DNA from: Mojavia pulchra JT2-VF2
Lineage (GTDB): Bacteria > Cyanobacteriota > Cyanobacteriia > Cyanobacteriales > Nostocaceae
DNA: 64,000 nt
Reading direction: 5' to 3'
NCBI GenBank assembly: GCA_019359325.1
Contig: JAHHHN010000009.1
Span: forward strand, 209,162 to 273,161
Shown: one piece after another, positions 8,668 through 17,536 of the stretch
Position numbering within the stretch: position 1 is the stretch's first letter
Layout: each line of letters begins with the position of its first letter
Program-made: the position numbers and the translations under genes
The notes under the pieces: model-generated
Told to the model about the DNA's origin: nothing
Seen by the model: only the letters and a program-made list of their open reading frames with translations
Database searches by the model: none

Positions 8668-10134
8668 TTATGCTTCAACCTCAAGTACTCCCATCATTCC
8701 TCGGTCTTCATGTTCAGAAATATGACAGTGAAACACAGTTTTACCAATAAAATCACGCAGAGGTACAGCGATTCGGACTTTGGAATGACCAGATAAGTTA
8801 ATATTATCGCGCCATGCCGGGAATGGTTCAGGCCGCCAGGTGCTAGATTTTGCATCTTGCCTTGCAAGTACTTGAAAGGGGTAAGTGTGTAAATGGAATG
8901 GGTGGATTAAGCCGTTATGGTTCTCGATTTCCCAGATTTCCAGGGTATTCAAGCGCCCACGAAAATCTACGCGCTCAGGGTCAAATTGCTTTCCATTGAC
9001 GGTGTAATTAAATGGGATTGCGCCGCCAAACTGTACTGTACGCGTGGTAACTGCCTGTTCTGGGCTGAGTGCATCAACAGAGGCTAAACGTGTAGGCAGT
9101 GGCAATCTTTTAGGTGTAGCTGGAACGACGACTGTGAGCAACGCCTCTTCCTTTGCTGGCTCGCTGCCGACAACAAAGTTTCCATCATCATACGGCAAAT
9201 GTAGCAAATTGAACGTTCCAGCTCGCTTCAACTGAATCAGTACCTCAGCCCGTTCACCTGGTGAAAGGAACAATTCCTCAACGGTAACAGGTTTTTCAAT
9301 GAAGCCGTCGTCAGTAACAATCAAGTGCATCGGGTGTTCTTGGAACTTTAACCGAAACGGACGAGCATTGCTTGTATTCACTAGTCTCAAGCGCAAGAGT
9401 GATTTTTGAGGAACAAGTTTAGGACGATAAGCACCATTCACTAGGCAAAGGTTGCCGTATTTGCCTAGCCAGTCAAAAAAGCTGTGACTAGCAGCAACCT
9501 CACCTCTTAAAATAGTGAAGTCCTTAAGTACAAGCAGATGTTCCTCAGCCGCTTGGAGTTCGGGTATCTCATCGAGTGAACTTTCAATCACAATAGCTCC
9601 AGTCAGTCCGGCGAACTGTTGGGTGGCAACCATACCGTGTGGATGTGGGTGATACCAACGAGTACCTGCTGCCCCTTTGGGTACTGTAAACTCGTGTAAT
9701 CGGCTCTCTCCAGGCATAACATGAACAAAGGGGTTGTCCACTTCTGGTGAGATATGTAACCCGTGCGTGTGCAGATTTGTAGGCACTTCCAAGTGGTTGA
9801 TCAAGCAAAGCCGCACGCGATCGCCCTCCCGTAGCCGAAGCGTTGGCCCTGGAACTGTATCGTTATATGACAGTGCTTGTACTGTGATTCCTGCTAAAGT
9901 AACAGACGTGTGGCTAGCGACAATCTCAGCTTCGACAACACCGGGTTCTGGACGTCGCACACGCAACAATTCTGGTTCGCGTAAAGCAAGTCCAGATTCT
10001 TTTGCCCGCTCTCCAGACTGACCAAACAAAGCATGGTAACCTCCAACAACAGCTATTCCGCCTGTGGTCAGTCCTGCAAGCCGAACAAAGCTGCGGCGAG
10101 TCAGGATAGCTCGTTGGTTTTTAGAGTATGTCAA
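8668..10134 (-). CDS. Multicopper oxidase (laccase/CueO-like), Tat-exported
   Basis: It oxidises phenolic or metal substrates with reduction of O2 to water. A twin-arginine signal is present (TRRSFVRLAGLTTGG). All four copper motifs are intact: HTHGLH, WYHPHPHG, HPFHLHTY and HCHISEHEDRGM; the last includes the T1 Cys and the Met axial ligand. The 488 aa length fits a three-domain enzyme. It lies 50 bases downstream of trpD on the same strand, at the far end of the indole-alkaloid locus. It could be co-transcribed and act on the product outside the membrane. It could equally be an unrelated copper or laccase enzyme. Confidence 0.9.
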   Translation of the reverse strand: MTYSKNQRAILTRRSFVRLAGLTTGGIAVVGGYHALFGQSGERAKESGLALREPELLRVRRPEPGVVEAEIVASHTSVTLAGITVQALSYNDTVPGPTLRLREGDRVRLCLINHLEVPTNLHTHGLHISPEVDNPFVHVMPGESRLHEFTVPKGAAGTRWYHPHPHGMVATQQFAGLTGAIVIESSLDEIPELQAAEEHLLVLKDFTILRGEVAASHSFFDWLGKYGNLCLVNGAYRPKLVPQKSLLRLRLVNTSNARPFRLKFQEHPMHLIVTDDGFIEKPVTVEELFLSPGERAEVLIQLKRAGTFNLLHLPYDDGNFVVGSEPAKEEALLTVVVPATPKRLPLPTRLASVDALSPEQAVTTRTVQFGGAIPFNYTVNGKQFDPERVDFRGRLNTLEIWEIENHNGLIHPFHLHTYPFQVLARQDAKSSTWRPEPFPAWRDNINLSGHSKVRIAVPLRDFIGKTVFHCHISEHEDRGMMGVLEVEA

Positions 10135-10184
10135 TGGTACACCTCTTTCAGCAAGAGTTTAATAGGAATCGAGTTAGTGATTAA

Positions 10185-11339
10185 TTACCGCAGAAATTCA
10201 GCAAGCTGTTCCAGCTTTTTCCAAGCTTCCCCACTTTGCATAACTTCCTTGGCAATAGCAATTCCTTTCACACAAGCTTCTGTAATGTTGGTCGTCTGAT
10301 CAAGTGCTTCACCGACATAAAGTGCTAGTGCTGCATTTAACGCCACGACATCTTGTTGCGCTTGCGTACCTTGACCTTTCAGGATGGCTTTGAGGATTTC
10401 AGCGTTTTCGTGAATTTCTTTGCTATGTAGCGCTGCTGTAGGTGCAGGAGTTAAACCGAGTTCCTGAGGATTTAGTACAGTTAGGTGTACTTTCTGGTCT
10501 TTGAGTACAGCCACATCATTTAAGTCTGCTAATCCAGCTTCATCTAACTTTTCGCGTCCATACACCACAATAGCACGACGAGTTCCCAATTGCGATAAAG
10601 CTTGAGCAATTGTTTGTGTGAGTGCTGGATCATACACACCAATGATTTGCCCCGTTGGTTGCATGGGATTGACTAAAGGGCCCAGCAAGTTAAAAATAGT
10701 TCGTACTCTCAAAGTTTTTCGTAAAGCAGTTACTGTTTTTAGTGCTGGATGCCATCCAGGAGCAAACAAAAAGGTAATACCGACCTCATGAACCGCCGAC
10801 TTGACTTTCTCAGGATTGGCGTTGAGATTTATCCCCAAAGCTTCCAACACATCAGCGGAGCCAGTCTTGCTAGATGCTGAACGATTACCATGCTTTGCAA
10901 CTTTTAGCCCTGCTACTGCCGCAACGAAGGCGACAGCAGTGGAAATATTGAAGGTGGAGGCTCCATCTCCTCCGGTTCCGCAGGTGTCAATCAGGGGGGC
11001 TGGGGACTGGGAAGAGGTAGAGGATAGCGAAAATTCCCCCTTTATTGCTTCTTGCCCAATCCCTAATCCCCGCTCCCCAGTCCCCTGAGATTGAGAATAC
11101 AAGACACTAGCCATGCCAACCAATTCTTCTGTGGAAACTCCTTTGGCTTGAATTGCCGCTAAAATCGCTCCGGATAGCGCTGGAGAAATCGTATCTGCGA
11201 GCCAACCATGCATTAGCTCTGCTGCTTGTTCAACCGAGAGCGATCGCTTATCTAGTAATTGTTTTAACAAAGCAGGCAAATCGATGGATTCGCAGGTGAC
11301 GGCGATATTGTCAATCGGCGTCTGAGTTACAACTGTCAT
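10185..11339 (-). CDS. trpD: Anthranilate phosphoribosyltransferase TrpD
   Basis: Second step of tryptophan synthesis: anthranilate plus PRPP gives phosphoribosyl anthranilate. Motifs are [18 protein letters not shown] (PRPP binding), [21 protein letters not shown], and [18 protein letters not shown]. The length of 384 aa is somewhat above the usual 340-360. The excess is an insert of about 30 residues before [12 protein letters not shown], encoded by a G/C-rich short tandem repeat (about 10995-11095) that keeps the frame. It lies 29 bases downstream of trpB and is part of the trpEG-C-A-B-D series. Confidence 0.95.
   Translation of the reverse strand: MTVVTQTPIDNIAVTCESIDLPALLKQLLDKRSLSVEQAAELMHGWLADTISPALSGAILAAIQAKGVSTEELVGMASVLYSQSQGTGERGLGIGQEAIKGEFSLSSTSSQSPAPLIDTCGTGGDGASTFNISTAVAFVAAVAGLKVAKHGNRSASSKTGSADVLEALGINLNANPEKVKSAVHEVGITFLFAPGWHPALKTVTALRKTLRVRTIFNLLGPLVNPMQPTGQIIGVYDPALTQTIAQALSQLGTRRAIVVYGREKLDEAGLADLNDVAVLKDQKVHLTVLNPQELGLTPAPTAALHSKEIHENAEILKAILKGQGTQAQQDVVALNAALALYVGEALDQTTNITEACVKGIAIAKEVMQSGEAWKKLEQLAEFLR
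10995..11095. repeat. Short tandem repeat-like insert inside trpD
   Basis: The stretch carries GGGGGGCTGGGGACTGGG, then CCCAATCCCTAATCCCC and GCTCCCCAGTCCCC. It is a variant of the GGGGACTGGGG/CCCAATCCC heptamer-type repeat normally found between genes in Nostocales. Here it lies inside trpD in frame and encodes a low-complexity loop. Confidence 0.7.
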
Positions 11340-11368
11340 TTGCTTAAAAGTTAATAATTATGCACGGA

Positions 11369-12610
11369 CTAAGGATTAAGGACTTTAGCAACTGTTTGCA
11401 CGTCCTTATCGCCTCTACCAGAGCAGTTGATCACAATTCGTGGGCTGCCATCTAGTTGCGGACATAACTTTTCTAGATAGGCGATCGCATGAGAGGTTTC
11501 TAAAGCAGGAATAATCCCTTCTAATTGAGACAGACGCACAAACGCAGCCAAAGCTTCAGAATCGGTAACGCTGTAATACTCGGCGCGACACGTATCTTTC
11601 AGATAGCTGTGTTCTGGGCCTACCCCAGGATAATCCAAACCTGCACTAATCGAATGTGCTTCGACAATCTGACCATCATCGTCTTGCAATACGTAGCTCA
11701 TTGCACCGTGCAATACCCCGATTCGCCCCTGTGTCAGAGTTGCTGCGTGCTTCTGGGTGTCAACACCTTCACCTGCCGCCTCAACTCCAATTAGGCGTAC
11801 AGATGCTTCACCCACAAACTCATGGAACAGTCCAATCGCATTGGAACCACCCCCCACACAAGCCAAGACAATATCTGGTAGTCCTCCCCACTTCTGTTGA
11901 CACTGAGTACGCGTTTCTTTGCCGATGATAGCGTGGAATTCGCGTACTAACATTGGGTAAGGATGCGGCCCCGCAACGGAACCTAAGATGTAATGTGTTG
12001 AAACCACGTTAGTCACCCAGTCCCGAATAGCCTCGGAAGTGGCATCCTTAAGTGTTCCGCTTCCAGCCTCTACTGGACGCACCTCTGCTCCCATCAGCCG
12101 CATCCGGAATACGTTGAGAGCTTGCCGTTGCATATCGTGGATGCCCATGTAAATCACGCACTGCAATCCAAAACGAGCGCACACAGTTGCTGTCGCTACT
12201 CCATGCTGACCTGCTCCAGTTTCCGCAATGATCCGCTGCTTACCCATGCGCTTTGCCAGCAATACCTGACCTAAAGCGTTGTTGATTTTGTGAGCACCTG
12301 TATGGTTTAAATCCTCCCGCTTTAAGTAAATTTGCGAACCTGTGCCATCAGGTCTAGCGTAGTGTGCTGTCAGGCGTTCAGCAAAATACAAAGGATTAGG
12401 GCGTCCCACATAGTCCCGCAGTAAATTTTGTAACTCTTGTTGAAAGCTTGGGTCATTGCGGTATTGCTCGAATGCTGTTTCTAGCTCGCTTAATGCAGGC
12501 ATTAAGGTTTCAGGGACATACTTACCGCCGAAGCGTCCAAATCTTCCCAAAGAATCAGGGCCGATAAAACCAGGCGCAACATAGGTATTGATATCTGGGA
12601 TGTTTACCAC
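11369..12610 (-). CDS. trpB: Tryptophan synthase beta subunit TrpB
   Basis: It condenses indole with serine through pyridoxal phosphate, the last step to tryptophan. Visible are [16 protein letters not shown] at the N-terminus, the PLP lysine in [23 protein letters not shown], the phosphate loop [10 protein letters not shown], and [13 protein letters not shown]. The 413 aa length is normal. It lies 203 bases downstream of trpA and 29 bases upstream of trpD. In this locus it would feed tryptophan to the halogenase and to the amino acid oxidase. A housekeeping trpB may exist elsewhere. Confidence 0.97.
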   Translation of the reverse strand: MVNIPDINTYVAPGFIGPDSLGRFGRFGGKYVPETLMPALSELETAFEQYRNDPSFQQELQNLLRDYVGRPNPLYFAERLTAHYARPDGTGSQIYLKREDLNHTGAHKINNALGQVLLAKRMGKQRIIAETGAGQHGVATATVCARFGLQCVIYMGIHDMQRQALNVFRMRLMGAEVRPVEAGSGTLKDATSEAIRDWVTNVVSTHYILGSVAGPHPYPMLVREFHAIIGKETRTQCQQKWGGLPDIVLACVGGGSNAIGLFHEFVGEASVRLIGVEAAGEGVDTQKHAATLTQGRIGVLHGAMSYVLQDDDGQIVEAHSISAGLDYPGVGPEHSYLKDTCRAEYYSVTDSEALAAFVRLSQLEGIIPALETSHAIAYLEKLCPQLDGSPRIVINCSGRGDKDVQTVAKVLNP

Positions 12611-12813
12611 TGCTTAAAGTCCTTATTGCTAATAGTTAACAAGATGATGCAGGGATGCTATAACGGTTCTTACTCAGATGAATTCCCGCTATATTACACG
12701 GGGATGTAAACAGGGATGTGTCCCCAGCTTTCAAGGGCAGGCATTTTGAGTGACTCTGGCTTCCTTTGCTTGCCATTCGGACAACCTTAAAGTCAAACGA
12801 TATTAGTGATAAT

Positions 12814-13638
12814 TTAAACTGAACCTACCGTTAGAAGAGATGCAGGAGCGATCGCTGCTTTGATTTCTTGGCAAAGTTCTGCAATCGCTTGCAGTCCTGC
12901 ATTTGACTCATCATCTGCTAAACGCTTGACAAAGGCACTACCAACAATTACGGCATCAGCACCCCAATCTTTAACCTGACGAGCCTGTTCTGCTCCAGAG
13001 ATGCCAAAGCCTACGCCAATTGGTTTATTGGTCACATTCCGCATCTCCACCAACAAAGTTTTCACGTGGTCTTGCAACTGGGAGCGCATACCTGTAACGC
13101 CTGTGACACTGACTAGATAAATAAACCCCTGAGAAGACTTAGTAATAGCCTCAATTCTCTGTTTGGAACTTGTAGGAGTTACCAGCAAAATAACTTCTAT
13201 CCCAAATTCGGCTGCTGTATTTATCAGCTCTTCTGCCTCTTCTAAAGGCAAGTCTGGTACTACCAACCCTTGTACCCCAGCGTTGGCAAGTTGTGCTAAA
13301 AATAACCTAATACCCCGATATAAAATTGGATTGTAGTAAGTAAACAAAATCACAGGCGCTTGTAGGCTGGGACTGACATCTGCCACCATCTCCAGTACAG
13401 CTTCTAACTTAGTTCCTTTTTGCAATGCTCTCGTGGCTGCGGCTTGAATCACAGGGCCATCTGCTAACGGATCGGAATAGGGAACACCTAATTCAATAAA
13501 GTCAGCTCCATTGCGATCTAATACTTGTAAAGCCTCTTTTGTGGTTTCTAAGTCAGGGTCTCCAGCTGTTATGAAGGGAATGAGAGCGCACTGGTTGCGA
13601 TTTCTTAAAGATTGGAAGCATTGGGAAATTGAAGTCAT
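12814..13638 (-). CDS. trpA: Tryptophan synthase alpha subunit TrpA
   Basis: It cleaves indole-3-glycerol phosphate and channels indole to TrpB. Motifs are [17 protein letters not shown], the catalytic Glu/Asp pair in [35 protein letters not shown] and [11 protein letters not shown]. The 274 aa length is standard. It lies between trpC and trpB on the same strand; the 130-base gap to trpC contains repeat DNA. Confidence 0.97.
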   Translation of the reverse strand: MTSISQCFQSLRNRNQCALIPFITAGDPDLETTKEALQVLDRNGADFIELGVPYSDPLADGPVIQAAATRALQKGTKLEAVLEMVADVSPSLQAPVILFTYYNPILYRGIRLFLAQLANAGVQGLVVPDLPLEEAEELINTAAEFGIEVILLVTPTSSKQRIEAITKSSQGFIYLVSVTGVTGMRSQLQDHVKTLLVEMRNVTNKPIGVGFGISGAEQARQVKDWGADAVIVGSAFVKRLADDESNAGLQAIAELCQEIKAAIAPASLLTVGSV

Positions 13639-13698
13639 GGGCTTAATCTACCTTATAGGGAAAGAGAAAAGGCTTAACTCAATCATTGCCTTATAAAT

Positions 13699-13715
13699 CA
13701 ATACGGTTCAGTTAA
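13699..13715. repeat. 17-base dispersed motif, copy A
   Basis: CAATACGGTTCAGTTAA occurs here between trpA and trpC and again exactly at 25729-25745 upstream of the O-methyltransferase. The motif resembles an insertion-sequence terminus, so both sites may be scars. No transposase gene is next to either. Confidence 0.5.
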
Positions 13716-13768
13716 TGCAGTAGCTTGGCTACACGAACAAAGCCTGGTTCTGCGAAGCAGTACGCAGG

Positions 13769-14743
13769 CTACAAAACCCTTGATTTTCCGAAGTCCGCCT
13801 GCATGGACTTCGTTTCTTTAGCCGCGACTTCTTGTCGTTCAGGCTTGGTGCTGAGTAGAGTTCGTACAGCTTGCTCTAAATCGGCTTGTTTAACTAATGA
13901 CTCTCCTACCAAAACTGCACGTACACCTGCTTGGGCTACAAGTGATAAATCAGCCGATGTATATAAGCCAGATTCACTCACTATAGTAATGCCGAAGCTT
14001 TGCAACTGTGAACGTCGCAACTCCAAGAGTTGTTGCGTGGTTTTGAGATCCACCGTAAAATCTTCTAAATTGCGATTGTTAATTCCAACTAAACGGATGT
14101 CGTCCAGTTTCAAGACTCGATCTAGTTCAGCCAAGGTATGAACTTCTACCAAAGCTTTCATCCCCAAATCATGGATGACTCGCACAAAGTCTTGGATTTC
14201 TTCATCTGTGAGGATGGCAGCTATCAGCAGTAAAGCATCTGCGCCTGCTACCCGTGCATAGTAGATTTGGTAGATGTCGATCGCAAACTCTTTACACAGT
14301 AGCGGTAATGTCACCTTCTGTCTGATGGCACGCAAGTTGTCAAAACTACCCTGGAAGTACTCAGAGTCAGTGAGAACTGAGAGACAAGCTGCTCCGCCTC
14401 GTTCATAAGCCTGGGCTATAGCCACTGGGTCAAAGTCAGATCGAAGTACTCCGCGAGAAGGGGAGGCTTTCTTGACCTCTGCAATTAAGGTTGGTACATG
14501 AGGACTCTGCTGCAAAGCACTCAGAAAATTTCGTGGCAAAGGAGCAGCAGATAACTGTTGTTGCAAAGAAGCTAGGGGCAATTCTTGCCGCATTTGTGCA
14601 ACTTCTTGCTTTTTATGCCACACAATCTCTTTGAGAATGTGACGCGGATAGAGGTCAGTAGTAGCGACTGAGTAACTCATAAACTGCATAGTACTAGGTT
14701 TCCAAACAACATTGGCATCTGATGGTTCGTCAACAGTATCCAT
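13769..14743 (-). CDS. trpC: Indole-3-glycerol phosphate synthase TrpC
   Basis: Fourth step of tryptophan synthesis: ring closure of CdRP to indole-3-glycerol phosphate. The TIM barrel shows [64 protein letters not shown] and [12 protein letters not shown]. The 324 aa length exceeds the usual 290-300. The extra C-terminal residues are encoded by a hairpin repeat (arms GAAGTCC/GGACTTC at 13790-13811), so the original stop was probably lost to a repeat insertion. The enzymatic core is complete. Confidence 0.95.
   Translation of the reverse strand: MDTVDEPSDANVVWKPSTMQFMSYSVATTDLYPRHILKEIVWHKKQEVAQMRQELPLASLQQQLSAAPLPRNFLSALQQSPHVPTLIAEVKKASPSRGVLRSDFDPVAIAQAYERGGAACLSVLTDSEYFQGSFDNLRAIRQKVTLPLLCKEFAIDIYQIYYARVAGADALLLIAAILTDEEIQDFVRVIHDLGMKALVEVHTLAELDRVLKLDDIRLVGINNRNLEDFTVDLKTTQQLLELRRSQLQSFGITIVSESGLYTSADLSLVAQAGVRAVLVGESLVKQADLEQAVRTLLSTKPERQEVAAKETKSMQADFGKSRVL
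13790..13811. repeat. Hairpin repeat at the 3' end of trpC
   Basis: GAAGTCC, an eight-base loop, then GGACTTC. It belongs to a common cyanobacterial interspersed hairpin family and here supplies the last codons of trpC. Confidence 0.55.
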
Positions 14744-14838
14744 TGCGACTCACAGCCCTTTTTACTCAAGCAAACTTTGCTAGTGCTTGAGTTGTTGCTT
14801 TTGCTTGAAAAATCTACTGCAAGCTATTTTCAGAAGTC

Positions 14839-15474
14839 TCATTCTTTTGCGGTGAGCAGTTTTTCTTTCAGCTTGCGTTTCAGTAGTAAACTTATCCCCC
14901 CAATCCCAAAAGCTAATATACTCAAGTTAGAATTCGACTCAGGAACAACTTGAAATTTAGTAATCGATTCGCGGATGAGCAGCTGTTGAGTTGTGGGTTC
15001 AAACAACTCGACAGCAAGAACTATAGGGTAGGAATCTGGGTTAGGAGAAAGTTCTGAAGCATTGCCTGAGTAAATTACACCAACAGTGACTGAACAGCCG
15101 ACGCTAGTACCATTGGAACATCCACTTGGATAAACAGCACCGCTCAGAACACCCATACTCTCAGGAAGGACAAGAAGATCAGAAGTAAAAAATGGAGCAA
15201 CAACCCAGTCAGCAGTAACTTTTCTCAAACTTGTATACGATGCTGACAAAGACAAGTTAGAAACAGCATTAGGGTATAAAATCCCTGTAAACCCAGCCCC
15301 AAAGACAGCTGGCTCAGAAGCACGAACAGTTTCCGTATCCAAGGTAAAGGAACCTGTGCCACCGCTTTCGGTGGAAAAGCTGAAGGTTAAGAGGGCCGCA
15401 GTAGCCGGAGCCATACTTAAACTTTCCAGAGCTATCAATGCTGTTCCTACAGCAGCTACACATAACTTTTGCAT
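14839..15474 (-). CDS. PEP-CTERM-type exported protein
   Basis: A 211-residue protein with an N-terminal signal peptide (MQKLCVAAVGTALIALESLSMAPATA). At the C-terminus is a PEP-CTERM-like sorting tail: VVPESNSN, a hydrophobic helix LSILAFGIGGISLLL and a basic end KRKLKEK. The Pro-Glu-Pro core reads PES instead of PEP. The middle is beta-rich and contains CSNGTSVGC, possibly disulphide-linked. Such proteins are processed by exosortase and displayed at the surface. It interrupts the biosynthetic genes between trpC and the ABM protein, in the same direction. Its function is unknown. Confidence 0.7.
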   Translation of the reverse strand: MQKLCVAAVGTALIALESLSMAPATAALLTFSFSTESGGTGSFTLDTETVRASEPAVFGAGFTGILYPNAVSNLSLSASYTSLRKVTADWVVAPFFTSDLLVLPESMGVLSGAVYPSGCSNGTSVGCSVTVGVIYSGNASELSPNPDSYPIVLAVELFEPTTQQLLIRESITKFQVVPESNSNLSILAFGIGGISLLLKRKLKEKLLTAKE

Positions 15475-15649
15475 ACTCGTTTATTTCTGAGCTTGACGCT
15501 GCATAATTTGATCGAGTTGAGGTGATTAATCCTGTTGCCAACCAGTCAGCCCAATCTTTACACAATGAGCTGCACTTGTAAACTGGAGTTTAAGTTTGCT
15601 ACAAGTACGATATTATAGTCTGAGCTTTTTTGAGTAGACCCAGATCAGG

Positions 15650-16318
15650 TCAAGTCAGTAAGCCGTCTGCATCTGCGATGAAATCAATCTGATAAAGATG
15701 AGAATCTAACTGCTGAACCACATCTTTAATAGCTGTTTGTTCTTCACTATCAGCATTCCGATTCAGGTTTGACATTGCAGCATCGTAAGTATCTTTACTA
15801 CTCCATTGGGAGTAGTTAATAATCCGGTTGCCATCAAGACTACGAATCCAGGCGGTTGAAAGATTGCCTGTTTGTTTAGCGATCGCGGGATCGATAACCT
15901 GTGTTAGTTTTTGTAGTAACGACTGTTGATTCTCTGGTGCTACATACAAGACATCAATTTGAGTAATCAGGTTGTTGTGCGCTTCAATTTTTATCGGTTG
16001 TCCGCGTGTAAGAACCACTTCGTAATAGCGAAGATCCATGCTCACACCAAGGTCTTGATAAGTGGCAAAAGCAGCAGAGATGTCTGGATTCTGGTGGATT
16101 GCTTTACTCGCCTCAATACTAGTCCATTGCACATAGTTGATGACTCTGGTGCCATCCAAGCTGCGATGGAAATTGGCTGTGATAAAACCCGGTTGCTTTC
16201 TGATAGTTTCTGTATGAATCTTTAAATGATCTATCAGTGCTTGTTGTTTTGTTGCTTCAATTGTGAAAATATTGATAAAGGTAGCAACATTGTTGGTGAC
16301 GGCAATTGTAGTTATCAT
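15650..16318 (-). CDS. Twin ABM-domain protein (antibiotic biosynthesis monooxygenase fold)
   Basis: Two tandem alpha+beta barrel domains: about residues 10-100 (INIFTIEATKQQALIDHLK, FHRSLDGTRVINYVQW) and 115-205 (IDVLYVAPENQQSLLQKLT, WIRSLDGNRIINYSQW). The paired SLDG-R-INY-QW signature shows internal duplication. Members include small cofactor-free oxygenases in polyketide tailoring, but many have other or unknown roles. It lies within the halogenase-ribF-trp gene series, so a tailoring or protective role for the indole product is possible. The start at 16318 follows AGAGGAA; an ATG six bases earlier is the alternative. Confidence 0.75.
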   Translation of the reverse strand: MITTIAVTNNVATFINIFTIEATKQQALIDHLKIHTETIRKQPGFITANFHRSLDGTRVINYVQWTSIEASKAIHQNPDISAAFATYQDLGVSMDLRYYEVVLTRGQPIKIEAHNNLITQIDVLYVAPENQQSLLQKLTQVIDPAIAKQTGNLSTAWIRSLDGNRIINYSQWSSKDTYDAAMSNLNRNADSEEQTAIKDVVQQLDSHLYQIDFIADADGLLT

Positions 16319-16413
16319 TAGCATTCCTCTGAATAAAATTGAAAATTGAGATTACTTGCGAACCGGAAACTTTTTTGATAGTTGAAAAATTTTCATGGCA
16401 GGAGCAAATGCCA

Positions 16414-17427
16414 TTAAGCTACTGAAATAGTTGCTGGTCTTTCCAGTCGAGAACCCAGTTCTGACAAGTCTGCGAGAACAGTTCTGGCTATGGTGCAATC
16501 AGCTTGAATCTGTGCTTTTAGAGCTTCTAGGGATACAAATTCTTGTTGAGGTCGCAAAAACTTTTCTAGCTGTATAATTAGGGTCTTTCCATATAAATTT
16601 CCAGACCAATCTAACAAGTGTACTTTTACATGTGAACGCTCCCCATTTACTGTCAGGCAATAACCAATATTCATGACGCCTTTGTAGGCAAGAGGCACGG
16701 AGGATTCATCAGTGAGCGCTTTTACTCTCCCACTGTTCCACTCTGTTTCCCTCTCATCTTCAATAAAAACTCTTACAGCATAGACACCGTGTCTTGGCAA
16801 GAGCTTTTCTTTTGGTAACTGGAGATTAGCGGTAGGCAAACCTATGGTTTGACCCATCTGCTCACCTCGAACAACAGAGCCTGTAAGGGTGTAACAACTC
16901 CCTAATAGGGCTTTAGCGCGTTGGAGTTCGCCTTGCTCTATGGCTTTGCGGATGGATGTGCTGCTGATGCGTTCGCCTTCATGAGTGTGTGGAGAAACGA
17001 TAGTAACAGGGATGCCAAAGGTGGCTGCGATCGCTTGCAAATCAACAGCGGTTCCGCTACGCTGATGTCCAAAGCGAAAGTCGTGTCCGACACTAACTTG
17101 TTGGGCTTGCAAATCTTGTACAAGAATTTTTTCGACAAACTGCTGGGGACTTAAAGCTGCTAGTTCTCGATTAAACGGTAGTGACACCATCTGTTTTACC
17201 CCAAATGATCGCAGTTGTTGCACTTTCTCATTCACAGGTGTCAGTAAAGGACAGCGTTTTCCGCTAAAAAACTCACGAGGATGAGGATTGAATGTGACAA
17301 CTGTAGGATAAAAGTTTTGAGAATTCAAAATCGATTCAATTACCTTTTGATGTCCGCGATGCAAACCATCAAAGTTACCAAGAGCAACAGCGGTTGGAGT
17401 TAAAAATGAAGTTAAGCTTCCTAACAT
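16414..17427 (-). CDS. ribF: Bifunctional riboflavin kinase / FMN adenylyltransferase RibF
   Basis: It makes FMN and then FAD from riboflavin. The N-terminal FAD synthetase domain shows ALGNFDGLHRGHQKVI, TFNPHPREFF, VGHDFRFGHQRSG and ISSTSIRKAI. The C-terminal kinase shows GSVVRGEQMGQTIGLPTANL, HGVYAV, MNIGY and VHLLDWSGNLYGK. The 337 aa length is normal. Its place is telling: 109 bases after a flavin-dependent halogenase and in a locus with an FAD oxidase and another flavoprotein. It may be a dedicated cofactor supplier, if the genome also has a housekeeping ribF. That cannot be seen here. Confidence 0.93.
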   Translation of the reverse strand: MLGSLTSFLTPTAVALGNFDGLHRGHQKVIESILNSQNFYPTVVTFNPHPREFFSGKRCPLLTPVNEKVQQLRSFGVKQMVSLPFNRELAALSPQQFVEKILVQDLQAQQVSVGHDFRFGHQRSGTAVDLQAIAATFGIPVTIVSPHTHEGERISSTSIRKAIEQGELQRAKALLGSCYTLTGSVVRGEQMGQTIGLPTANLQLPKEKLLPRHGVYAVRVFIEDERETEWNSGRVKALTDESSVPLAYKGVMNIGYCLTVNGERSHVKVHLLDWSGNLYGKTLIIQLEKFLRPQQEFVSLEALKAQIQADCTIARTVLADLSELGSRLERPATISVA

Positions 17428-17536
17428 GATAGATGGTTCAAAAGTTTCCAGGATAAATATTCTTTCTATTGAGGAGTAGGTATTGGTTAGTGAGAAAACT
17501 CTTCCCTAATTCCCAGTACCTAGCCCTCAGTCCCTT

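Noticed and set aside
12660..12730. Possible hairpin GGGGATG...TGTCCCC between trpB and trpA
   Set aside because: The stem has only about five good pairs and no T-run, so it is too weak to call a terminator.
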